Source: Candidatus Sulfotelmatobacter sp.
GTDB lineage: Bacteria; Acidobacteriota; Terriglobia; Terriglobales; Acidobacteriaceae
DNA: 6,739 bases
Direction of reading: 5' to 3'
Assembly (NCBI GenBank): GCA_030044775.1
Contig: JASICF010000305.1
Coordinates: 1 to 6,739, forward strand
Below, one piece after another: positions 1 through 4,962 of this stretch. The notes below the pieces were generated by a model, which saw only the letters and a program-made list of their open reading frames with translations, had not been told where the DNA came from and ran no database searches. Positions within the stretch are counted from its first letter, which is position 1. Each line of letters starts with the position of its first letter. The position numbers and the translations under genes were made by a program.

Positions 1-34
1 CCTTAGAATTGGCATGCATCAGGAGGTCAAAAAT

Positions 35-59
35 GAAAAACCGCCCCAGCATCGGGCGG
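35..59 (-). terminator. Rho-independent terminator, expression platform of the riboswitch
   Basis: On the minus strand CCGCCC (59-54), a 7-base loop and GGGCGG (46-41) form a 6-pair GC stem followed at once by TTTTTC (40-35). It sits about 40 bases past the end of aptamer helix P1, as expected for a transcription-attenuation riboswitch. GCGGA (100-96), next to the 3' strand of P1, is complementary to TCCGC (60-56) in the rising arm of the terminator. This is a possible short antiterminator, but it is only 5 pairs and is inferred. Confidence 0.75.
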
Positions 60-98
60 ACATTCTTGGCGGAGACTCGCTTCGGGAAAATGCGTTCC

Positions 99-186
99 GC
101 ACATCGAGCGATTTTCGCTCAGGCACCGTGGCCTCTCCGCAACCCGGTTGCCGGACCCAGCTTTCGCCGGGCCACTCCTGATGCTC
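99..186 (-). promoter_or_regulatory. SAM riboswitch aptamer (SAM-I/SAM-IV clan, compact form)
   Basis: Read on the minus strand, the RNA fits the four-helix layout of SAM-I-clan aptamers. P1 pairs GCATC (184-180) with GATGT (105-101). AGGAG follows P1, where SAM-I has AAGAG. P2 is GGCCCGGC/GCTGGGTC (173-166 with 161-154), 8 pairs closed by a GAAA loop. The conserved GGCAACC stretch is at 152-146. P3 pairs ACCG (148-145) with CGGT (128-125), then GG with CC across a bulged A129. The conserved GGTGC is at 127-123. P4 is GAGCGA/TCGCTC (120-115 with 111-106). P2 is short, without the kink-turn extension of typical SAM-I, which recalls the SAM-I/IV variant or SAM-IV class. Such leaders usually shut off methionine or SAM synthesis and transport genes when SAM is plentiful. 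The regulated gene is beyond position 1 and cannot be named. The fold was made by eye; the subclass is uncertain. Confidence 0.75.
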
Positions 187-191
187 CGGGA

Positions 192-220
192 AGGTTAATA
201 TCGGCAAAGCCGACTGTCAA
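192..220 (-). promoter_or_regulatory. Sigma-70-type promoter of the SAM-riboswitch transcript
   Basis: On the minus strand a perfect -35 box TTGACA (220 to 215) is followed after exactly 17 bases by TAACCT (197 to 192), which matches the TAnnnT core of a -10 box. Transcription would begin near 186, exactly where the first strand of aptamer helix P1 begins. This agreement between promoter and RNA structure supports both calls. TATTAA (200 to 195) is a better -10 by sequence, but its 14-base spacing is too short. The promoter lies over 200 bases beyond the end of the J-domain gene, so it defines a separate leftward unit. Confidence 0.7.
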
Positions 221-438
221 GCGCGTAAGTCAGGGGGTAGTGTTCTAATTTGCCCATTTATCACCGAATGAACGGCTTGAGAATTGCAGCACGCCAAGGT
301 GCGCCAATGTTCGATAGCGAACAGAAACAGGTGGTATGGTGTCAGTAGCGTAGCCGTTCGCAAGAACCACGCCGCCATGACGTGCATCTGGGATGATGGC
401 CCGGACCACCGATAAGGCGTTCCTCGGCGTGGCAAATT

Positions 439-1017
439 TTACTCTTTGCGCGCTCGCCGGATAGCGGCAAAGGCGGCATTGATTTCGGTTGTTTTCTTCG
501 CCGCCAAGTCCTTCAATTCCTGGCCGAGATGAGCCACACGGTCCGGGTGGTACTCCATTACAAGTTGTTTGTACTTTCTTGCGATCACCTCATCGGAATC
601 GGTTTGGCTGACTCCCAGCAACACAAAAGGGTCTCCGGAAAACCCCCGGCCCATTGAGGCCTTCGAACGTTTCGGCTTAAATGCATTCTCGATGATGCCC
701 GTCAGTCGATGAGGCTGACTGCGGCCGTCTACGGTATCCAAGTCAACGACGGTTAACACGCGCCCGCGCTCGAGTAGTACAAGTGTTTTCTCATTCAGAG
801 GTGTGTGCGCAAAATTGCCAAGGTGCTGAAGCAATATCTCGGGAATCGGCTTCACCGGGTATACCCATCGCACTTGAGAGCAGGTCGAAGAAGCGAGTCG
901 CACCCATGGCCGGTACTGCGCGTCATGATCAAGAACCAGCGCAGTTTGCTCAATCGAGGACTCCACAAAGGTGTAGAGCTCCTCAATGGTTCCCAGTACG
1001 ACCGATTCCAACTCCAT
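439..1017 (-). CDS. J-domain (DnaJ-like) protein with uncharacterised N-terminal region
   Basis: A 192-residue protein whose last 64 residues form a J domain. DPFVLLGV (129-136) opens helix I, RKYKQLVMEYHPDR (147-160) gives helix II and the invariant HPD (157-159), and the final helices end with INAAFAAIRRARKE. J domains stimulate ATP hydrolysis by Hsp70 (DnaK) partners. No Gly/Phe linker or zinc fingers follow, so this is not a housekeeping DnaJ but a class III type J protein. Residues 1-125 have mixed alpha/beta character, no membrane span, and no family I recognise; they may choose the client or location. I chose the ATG at 1017 because it has GGAG nine bases upstream and avoids overlap with cfa. 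A start at 1104 would add 29 residues and overlap cfa by 47 bases. It is the last gene of the leftward operon. Confidence 0.85.
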   Translation of the reverse strand: MELESVVLGTIEELYTFVESSIEQTALVLDHDAQYRPWVRLASSTCSQVRWVYPVKPIPEILLQHLGNFAHTPLNEKTLVLLERGRVLTVVDLDTVDGRSQPHRLTGIIENAFKPKRSKASMGRGFSGDPFVLLGVSQTDSDEVIARKYKQLVMEYHPDRVAHLGQELKDLAAKKTTEINAAFAAIRRARKE

Positions 1018-1057
1018 AGCCGTAAGCTCCGATAATTCTGCGAAAATACAATTCCTC

Positions 1058-2344
1058 TCAGCCGTACCAGTCCTCCCGGGTAAGCCGCAGGTGACTTTTA
1101 CCATGGTCTGGCTTGCTTAAAAGTACCTGGTATAGGTTAAGGCGGCCGGTTGTGAAGGCATGAGCGGAGCCGGACATATACAGGCGCCACACGCGATAGG
1201 TGGTCTCGCCAACGATTTCTCGAGCCTGATTCCCTTTATCTTCCAAGCGATTCACCCAAAGTCGTAACGTGAGGGCATAATGCTCACGCAGATTCTCGAC
1301 GTCTCGCACTTCGAATCCGGAAGAGGCTGCAGCGCGCAAGGTTGTGTCAATTGGAACGAGCTCGCCGTCCGGGAACACGTATTTATCGATAAAAGATGGG
1401 CCCTTTCTCTTAAAGGCAGCGCAAGAGGCGATCCCATGATTGAGAAAGACTCCACCAGGCCGAAGGCGAAGCCACGCAAGATGAAAGTATTCTGGCAACA
1501 AAGCTTCGCCGACATGCTCGAACATCCCGACACTAACAACTTTATCGAATTCGAGACTGGACTCGAAATCGCGGTAGTCACAGACATCGACTCGGCATTG
1601 GTCCTCGAGCCCCTCTTCTCGAATTCGTTGCCGGGCCATCTTAGCTTGGGGAATACTCAGAGTAATGCCAAAACCCTTGGCTCCGTAGTTTCTTGCGGCG
1701 TGCATCAGGAGTCCTCCCCACCCGCACCCAAGGTCAAGTAGCCGATCCCCCGGGCGCAATCGGAGTTTTCTGCAGATGTAGTCGAGTTTTTGTGCTTGAG
1801 CGGTGTCAATGCCGTCGCGAGCTGACTTGAAGTAGGCGCAGGAATACACCATTTGCCGATCCAACCAAAGCGAATAAAATTCGCTCGACACATCGTAGTG
1901 GTAAGCAACCGCCTTCCGGTCTCGCTCCTTAGAATGGACGGCGCCTGTGAGATCAGCGCCGGAGCGGCCATTCGGTCGTCCGCCTTGTCCCGACAATCGC
2001 GTTAGCATCCCTCCAAATTTCAACTTGTCTAGCAAGGAATAGCCGCGACTCAATAGGGAGTCACCGAGCTCAAATGCAGCTTCCAGGTCCCCCTCGACAT
2101 CGAAATCATCGTAGATGAACGCCTCACCTAACGTGAGTTCGCTTGGGGAAAGAAACATACTTCTCAAAGATCCCGGATGTTTGAGGACAAACGTAAATTG
2201 CGGCTGCTCGAGATAGTTCCATTCCGATCCATCCCAAAACCGTACCGCAAAGCTTCGTCCACGGTAGTCAGCGGTGAGCTCTTCTAGCAAACGTACGCTG
2301 GCTCGGACATCAGAGTCTTTTGAAACTTGGATCTGAGTGGGCAT
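1058..2344 (-). CDS. cfa: Cyclopropane-fatty-acyl-phospholipid synthase (SAM-dependent)
   Basis: A complete protein of 428 residues, slightly longer than E. coli Cfa. The family adds a methylene group from S-adenosylmethionine across cis double bonds of acyl chains in membrane phospholipids, acting at the inner face of the membrane. The N-terminal third (about 1-140) matches the lipid-binding region in position. The methyltransferase core starts at AVAYHYDVSSEFYSLWL (145-161). YSCAYF (167-172) carries the conserved Cys169, LDLGCGWGG (203-211) is the SAM-binding glycine loop, VGMFEHVG (272-279) carries the active-site Glu276, and LNHGI (301-305) holds His303. Tyr356 in REHYALTLRLW fits the bicarbonate-binding tyrosine of E. 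coli Cfa. All key residues are present, so it should be active. AGGAG lies 6 bases before the ATG. The upstream small membrane gene ends 21 bases earlier. Mycolic-acid or other acyl methylation is possible in this superfamily, but the motif order fits Cfa best. Confidence 0.95.
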   Translation of the reverse strand: MPTQIQVSKDSDVRASVRLLEELTADYRGRSFAVRFWDGSEWNYLEQPQFTFVLKHPGSLRSMFLSPSELTLGEAFIYDDFDVEGDLEAAFELGDSLLSRGYSLLDKLKFGGMLTRLSGQGGRPNGRSGADLTGAVHSKERDRKAVAYHYDVSSEFYSLWLDRQMVYSCAYFKSARDGIDTAQAQKLDYICRKLRLRPGDRLLDLGCGWGGLLMHAARNYGAKGFGITLSIPQAKMARQRIREEGLEDQCRVDVCDYRDFESSLEFDKVVSVGMFEHVGEALLPEYFHLAWLRLRPGGVFLNHGIASCAAFKRKGPSFIDKYVFPDGELVPIDTTLRAAASSGFEVRDVENLREHYALTLRLWVNRLEDKGNQAREIVGETTYRVWRLYMSGSAHAFTTGRLNLYQVLLSKPDHGKSHLRLTREDWYG

Positions 2345-2365
2345 TCTTGTCTCCTCACCCTATAG

Positions 2366-2548
2366 TCAAACTGCGAGAATCGTCGAACAGTAAGTCTCTA
2401 CCGCGTCACGGAGTCGCACCATTTGGCAACGGGCCTGTATAGCAAGCGTGACGGCCAGCGCGACTGTGATCGCAATCCAAAACAGGAAAACAATCACCAC
2501 TCCGCGATCTACTCCGAAATCACTTCCTGCCTTTCGAGGAGAACTCAT
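2366..2548 (-). CDS. Small single-pass membrane protein, first gene of the cfa operon
   Basis: A 60-residue protein of unknown family. Residues 16-38 (GVVIVFLFWIAITVALAV and onward) form one strongly hydrophobic helix. Basic residues flank both sides (R4, K5, R15 before; R40, R45, R47 after), so topology is unclear. There is no signal-peptidase site or lipobox. GGAG lies 8 bases before the ATG, and the stop is 21 bases before the cfa start, which itself has a clear ribosome binding site. This tight spacing and shared direction argue that it is a real gene cotranscribed with cfa. It may anchor or regulate the peripheral membrane enzyme Cfa, but this is inference from position only. Confidence 0.6.
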   Translation of the reverse strand: MSSPRKAGSDFGVDRGVVIVFLFWIAITVALAVTLAIQARCQMVRLRDAVETYCSTILAV

Positions 2549-2586
2549 CTCACCGACTCCGCTGTCATCAAGGTTTTCAAAACATT

Positions 2587-2606
2587 TCGTGCGACTGTTT
2601 GCACGA
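2587..2606. repeat. Inverted repeat upstream of the small membrane gene
   Basis: TCGTGC and GCACGA form perfect 6-base arms separated by 8 bases, lying 39 bases before the ATG at 2548. The 14-base centre-to-centre spacing would suit a dimeric regulator on DNA. It could equally form a hairpin in the operon leader. There is no T tract on either strand, so it is not a terminator. Confidence 0.3.
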
Positions 2607-2624
2607 TTGAATCCTCACTGTTCT

Positions 2625-2810
2625 CTAATTCTCTCCAGCATTCTGAGCAGATGATGAACATAGCGAGCCTATTTCATCGATGCCCGACGGCGTGCGACTC
2701 TTGGTCGAGCACGCCAAGACCAACAATTCGACAAATTGTCGCCACGCTAGAAAGAAAACTGCTGAAAATGCGAAACAATACAGAATCGAAATTGAATACG
2801 CGTGTCGCAT
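2625..2810 (-). CDS. Possible small hydrophobic protein (weak candidate)
   Basis: A 61-residue frame starting at the ATG at 2810 encodes a hydrophobic stretch at about residues 6-34 (SISILYCFAFSAVFFLAW and onward), then a polar tail. AGGT lies close upstream of the start, right at the end of the palindrome at 2818-2831, so RNA pairing could mask it. It reads in the same direction as the 60-residue membrane gene downstream. The family is unknown, codon use is unremarkable, and the site is weak. It may be a chance frame. Confidence 0.2.
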   Translation of the reverse strand: MRHAYSISILYCFAFSAVFFLAWRQFVELLVLACSTKSRTPSGIDEIGSLCSSSAQNAGEN

Positions 2811-2817
2811 CACTAAC

Positions 2818-2921
2818 CTGATCGCGATCAGTGGGGATTCTCGTTCCGAGAAGTCAGCAAGCTGACAACCGATGGCAACGGCTCCCGAGACAAGAATCCT
2901 TGTCAGGAGTCATTAGCCACC
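2818..2921. ncRNA. Cluster of four adjacent hairpins/palindromes, likely structured leader or ncRNA
   Basis: Four inverted repeats stand almost back to back. CTGATCGCGATCAG (2818-2831) is a perfect 14-base palindrome. TTCTCG/CGAGAA (2838-2852) has a 3-base loop. GTCAGC/GCTGAC (2853-2866) is separated by 2 bases. A long composite hairpin (2871-2921) stacks GATGGC/GCCACC, GGCTCC/GGAGTC and GACAAG/CTTGTC through small internal loops around a 4-base tip. Transcription from the promoter at 2986-3013 would place all of it in the minus-strand leader of the cfa operon. Wobble pairs do not decide the strand: one mismatch favours each direction. I do not recognise a known riboswitch class. A row of protein-binding operators is the alternative. 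Confidence 0.45.
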
Positions 2922-2985
2922 CGTGTTCTACGAAGGAAGGATGGCGGTTAGCGGTGGTACTCCTTCACCGGTAACAACGGTATTT

Positions 2986-3013
2986 AGTTTATTTGGATGT
3001 GCGCGAATGTCAA
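2986..3013 (-). promoter_or_regulatory. Sigma-70-type promoter, probably for the cfa operon
   Basis: On the minus strand a perfect TTGACA (3013-3008) is followed after 16 bases by TAAACT (2991-2986), four of six bases of the -10 consensus. Transcription would start near 2979 and run through the hairpin cluster, reaching the first ATG of the operon (2548) after about 430 bases. No better promoter was seen closer to 2548. An independent small RNA starting here is also possible. Confidence 0.5.
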
Positions 3014-3121
3014 GAGATTCCGAAAAGTCTTAGTCGACCGATGAGTCTGATGCCTTGTGCAGCGGCGTCCCGTGCGGCCTTCGGCGATGGTCTTGTTTGA
3101 CACTGGCAACTCGGTCACGCT

Positions 3122-3150
3122 TTGAGTTATGATTTGCGTGGTTTTACATT
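3122..3150 (+). promoter_or_regulatory. Possible sigma-70-type promoter for the hyf operon
   Basis: TTGAGT (3122-3127) and TACATT (3145-3150) match four of six bases each to the -35 and -10 consensus, with the ideal 17-base spacing. The start would be near 3157, at the first hairpin of the leader. A perfect TTGACA at 3097-3102 has no -10 box at a workable distance. No sigma-54 type -24/-12 pair, common for hydrogenase operons in enterobacteria, was found. Confidence 0.3.
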
Positions 3151-3155
3151 GCCGC

Positions 3156-3175
3156 ACGGTGATGAGGTCCACCGT
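3156..3175 (+). repeat. Hairpin at the start of the proposed hyf leader
   Basis: ACGGTG and CACCGT are perfect 6-base arms around an 8-base loop, immediately after the proposed -10 box. It could protect the 5' end of the transcript or be a regulator site overlapping the transcription start. TTAAC follows, too short a T run for a terminator. Confidence 0.3.
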
Positions 3176-3200
3176 TTAACCGCCTGCCATGGCTGATGAC

Positions 3201-3221
3201 CACTACCCTCAGGGGGTGGTG
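3201..3221 (+). promoter_or_regulatory. Hairpin masking a ribosome binding site in the hyf leader
   Basis: CACTACCC (3201-3208) pairs with GGGTGGTG (3214-3221), 8 pairs with one G-U, around a 5-base loop. The right arm and loop contain GGGGGTGGT, which can pair along nine bases with the 3' end of 16S rRNA (two G-U) and lies seven bases before the ATG at 3224. The hairpin would hide this site until opened. Confidence 0.35.
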
Positions 3222-3223
3222 TT

Positions 3224-3334
3224 ATGACGGCCAGACTCGTATCTTCGCAGCATAGCCAACCGGTCCATCCTGTCCCCATCTTTGCTCGCGGAAATTCCTG
3301 GTATCTCCTCGAGGGGAGACTTGTGTCATGTTGA
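3224..3334 (+). CDS. Possible 36-residue leader peptide coupled to hyfC
   Basis: A short frame starting at the ATG at 3224 encodes 36 residues, MTARLVSSQHSQPVHP to LEGRLVSC. It has a strong purine-rich Shine-Dalgarno site at the right distance and ends with TGA at 3332-3334, overlapping the hyfC start by seven bases (ATGTTGA). The hyfC binding site (GGGGAG, 3313-3318) is itself inside a small hairpin (TCTCC 3304-3308 with GGAGA 3315-3319) that lies within this frame. Ribosomes finishing the leader would open it, so translational coupling is plausible. The peptide resembles no family I know and its codon use is neutral; it may be a chance frame. Confidence 0.3.
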   Translation: MTARLVSSQHSQPVHPVPIFARGNSWYLLEGRLVSC

Positions 3335-4272
3335 ACGACATCGTGCTGCAGGTGTTGCAGGTCCTTGCTGTACTGCTCTTGGCTCCACTGCTTCAAGGTT
3401 TCATCTTGAAGGCCGAGGAACGCGTGCAACGCAGCACGGGACCGAGCCTGTTCCAGCCATACCGGGATCTTTGGAAACTGTTCCATAAGCAAGCTGTTGT
3501 TCCCGAGTCCGCCTCCTGGATTTACTTCGTCGCCCCAATCATCGCATTCACAGCGATGCTGATTGTCCCCATTCTGATTCCAGTGCTTACGGATCGCCCC
3601 TTGCCTCAATCCGATATGGCCGACATGCTGGGCGGAGGAATGGTCCTGACGCTGGGGTCGTTCGCGATCCTGCTGGCGGGACTGGATAGCGGCAACGTGT
3701 ACGGTGGGATCGGGTCGAGTCGAGCCGTAATGCTGGGAATTCTCGCGGAGCCGATCTTGATACTCGTACTAGTAGGCATCAGCCTTCTGGCTCGGGCCAT
3801 GCTGCCCTTCGTGGTCAACCACACCTTGCTCGACAAACCGTCGGTCTACTGGAGTCCCACACACGTCTTTCTGGTGCTCGCATTCTTCTCGCTGTTGCTG
3901 GTTGAAACCGACCGGCTGCCGATTCACTCGAGCACGCATATCGAAATCTACATGATCGACGAAGCACGAATTCTTGAGTATTCAGGACCGCTGCTTGCGC
4001 TTCTGAAATGGGCCTCCATGATGAAGCAATTCATCCTCTACACGATTTTCTGCAACGTGTTTTTGCTTCCTTGGGGAATGTCCCAGAAAGGCACTCCCAT
4101 CGGTGAACTCGGATCGGTTTTGGCGTTACTCGTGAAGTTCTTGATCGTCGCTATCTCAATCGTGGTTGTGGAAACCGTACAGTCGCGCCTTCGTTTTTAT
4201 CGTTACCAGGAACCGCTTGCTGCGGGATTTCTGTTTGCTGTGCTTGCAATCGTATCGAGTCAACTGATTTGA
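3328..4272 (+). CDS. hyfC: Hydrogenase-4 subunit C-like membrane protein (NuoH/HycD family)
   Basis: A 314-residue polytopic membrane protein of the HyfC/HycD/NuoH family, about the usual length. This subunit joins the ion-pumping membrane arm to the hydrophilic arm of group 4 [NiFe] hydrogenases and complex I. GPSLFQPYRDLWKLFHKQ (38-55) is the conserved cytoplasmic loop after the first helix. The acidic segment ETDRLPI (193-199), then THIEIYMIDEARILEYSG (203-220), corresponds to the charged loop that passes conformational change to the membrane. About eight hydrophobic segments can be counted. GGGGAG lies nine bases before the ATG. It is the first clear gene of the operon and ends seven bases before hyfE. 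There is no hyfB upstream, which is usual in Hyf clusters. Assignment to the family is secure; HyfC rather than HycD or EchB is judged from the hyfE and hyfF neighbours. Confidence 0.92.
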   Translation: MLNDIVLQVLQVLAVLLLAPLLQGFILKAEERVQRSTGPSLFQPYRDLWKLFHKQAVVPESASWIYFVAPIIAFTAMLIVPILIPVLTDRPLPQSDMADMLGGGMVLTLGSFAILLAGLDSGNVYGGIGSSRAVMLGILAEPILILVLVGISLLARAMLPFVVNHTLLDKPSVYWSPTHVFLVLAFFSLLLVETDRLPIHSSTHIEIYMIDEARILEYSGPLLALLKWASMMKQFILYTIFCNVFLLPWGMSQKGTPIGELGSVLALLVKFLIVAISIVVVETVQSRLRFYRYQEPLAAGFLFAVLAIVSSQLI

Positions 4273-4279
4273 GGGAGAC

Positions 4280-4960
4280 ATGTTCCTTGCCCATGTGAGT
4301 TCGCTGCAGGCATCCATCTTTAGCCTGTTGGCTATCTTCAGTCTGCTGCTCGCCTTCGTCATGTTGGGATCCCATTGGCTAAAAAATTATGTGTATGCCT
4401 TTGCGGCCGAGTCGTGGTTGATAGCGGCGTTGTCGGCGGCGGTGGCGTATTTCGGTGGCTACACCGAGCTCTACGTGATTGCTATTCTCACCGCTGTGTT
4501 CCGCGGTCTGGTCCTCCCCTACTTGTTGATGCGCATCGTGCAGAGACTCAATGTGAGGCGCGAGATTCATGCAGTTTTGCAACCCAGTTCTAGTCTCGTC
4601 GTCGGAGCGCTGCTGGTGATGTTCGCTTTCGTGATTGCCAATCACATGAATTTTCAGACCTCGACCGCAGGGGAGGTCGTCATTCTGGCGTTGACGATCA
4701 TGCTCTCGATGAAGCTGCTGGGCTTTCTGATGCTGGCGGTGCGTGATGAGGCGGTGAGCCAAATTCTCGGTTTGCTCGTGCTGGAAAACGGAATATTCCT
4801 CGGATCGCAAATTCTTGTGCCGGGCATGCCGATGCTCATCGAGATCGTCATCCTATTTGACCTCCTGATCATTGTCGCTTGTTTCGGAATGTTGATCCGC
4901 TATCTTCTGGTGCATGCGGGAACGACGAGCAGTCGTCAATTGAATCGCTTGGTAGGCTGA
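4280..4960 (+). CDS. hyfE: Hydrogenase-4 subunit E (NuoK-like membrane protein)
   Basis: A 226-residue protein with about seven hydrophobic segments, close to the length of E. coli HyfE. The C-terminal half resembles NuoK/MrpC, the small subunit with buried glutamates in the proton path. QILGLLVLENGIFLGSQIL (161-179) holds Glu169 within a membrane helix, and MLIEIVILFDLL (185-196) holds Glu188 in the next; these are the likely ion-path acids. The basic loop LNVRREIH (90-97) faces the cytoplasm by the positive-inside rule. GAGG overlapping the hyfC stop serves as the binding site, so the genes are probably coupled. HyfE is characteristic of hydrogenase-4-type and related complexes and is absent from formate hydrogenlyase-1 and classical Ech, which narrows the complex type. 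The stop is two bases before hyfF. Confidence 0.9.
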   Translation: MFLAHVSSLQASIFSLLAIFSLLLAFVMLGSHWLKNYVYAFAAESWLIAALSAAVAYFGGYTELYVIAILTAVFRGLVLPYLLMRIVQRLNVRREIHAVLQPSSSLVVGALLVMFAFVIANHMNFQTSTAGEVVILALTIMLSMKLLGFLMLAVRDEAVSQILGLLVLENGIFLGSQILVPGMPMLIEIVILFDLLIIVACFGMLIRYLLVHAGTTSSRQLNRLVG

Positions 4961-4962
4961 TT

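Larger units (their letters stand above)
2549..3327. other. Long divergent intergenic region with regulatory and structured elements
   Basis: About 780 bases separate the leftward cfa operon from the rightward hyf operon. I see no convincing full-size gene and no recognisable remnant of hyfB or other coding sequence. From left to right it holds a 6-base inverted repeat (2587-2606), a weak small reading frame (2625-2810, minus), a cluster of four palindromes or hairpins (2818-2921), a minus-strand promoter (2986-3013), a possible plus-strand promoter (3122-3150), two hairpins (3156-3175, 3201-3221) and a possible 36-codon leader frame reaching into hyfC. Confidence 0.7.

Noticed and set aside
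33..248. Plus-strand frame starting at ATG 33 behind a good AGGAGG
   Set aside because: It runs antisense through the terminator, aptamer and promoter of the minus-strand riboswitch, and the protein is Arg/Pro-rich with no family features. The structured RNA explains the sequence better.
308..323. Inverted repeat TGTTCG/CGAACA as terminator of the J-protein operon
   Set aside because: No T run follows on either strand, and the stem is only 6 pairs, so a terminator cannot be supported.
217..435. Minus-strand 72-codon frame
   Set aside because: It overlaps the riboswitch promoter, has no convincing ribosome binding site and shows no recognisable domain.
1280..1741. Plus-strand frame of 153 codons
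   Set aside because: It is a shadow inside the complete cfa gene, whose motifs are all intact on the other strand.
2680..2865. Plus-strand 61-codon frame
   Set aside because: No ribosome binding site precedes the ATG, it runs through the palindrome cluster, and it has no recognisable domain.
2871..2980. Cyclic-di-GMP (GEMM) or cobalamin riboswitch
   Set aside because: Some strings look similar, but the conserved GNRA-loop stem of GEMM and the B12-box core are absent on both strands.
3097..3133. TTGACA with TATGAT as a hyf promoter
   Set aside because: The two boxes are 25 bases apart, far beyond the workable range for sigma-70.
3127..3609. Minus-strand frame of 160 codons across the hyfC start
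   Set aside because: It is antisense to hyfC and its leader, with low-complexity Trp/His/Gln content and no family match.
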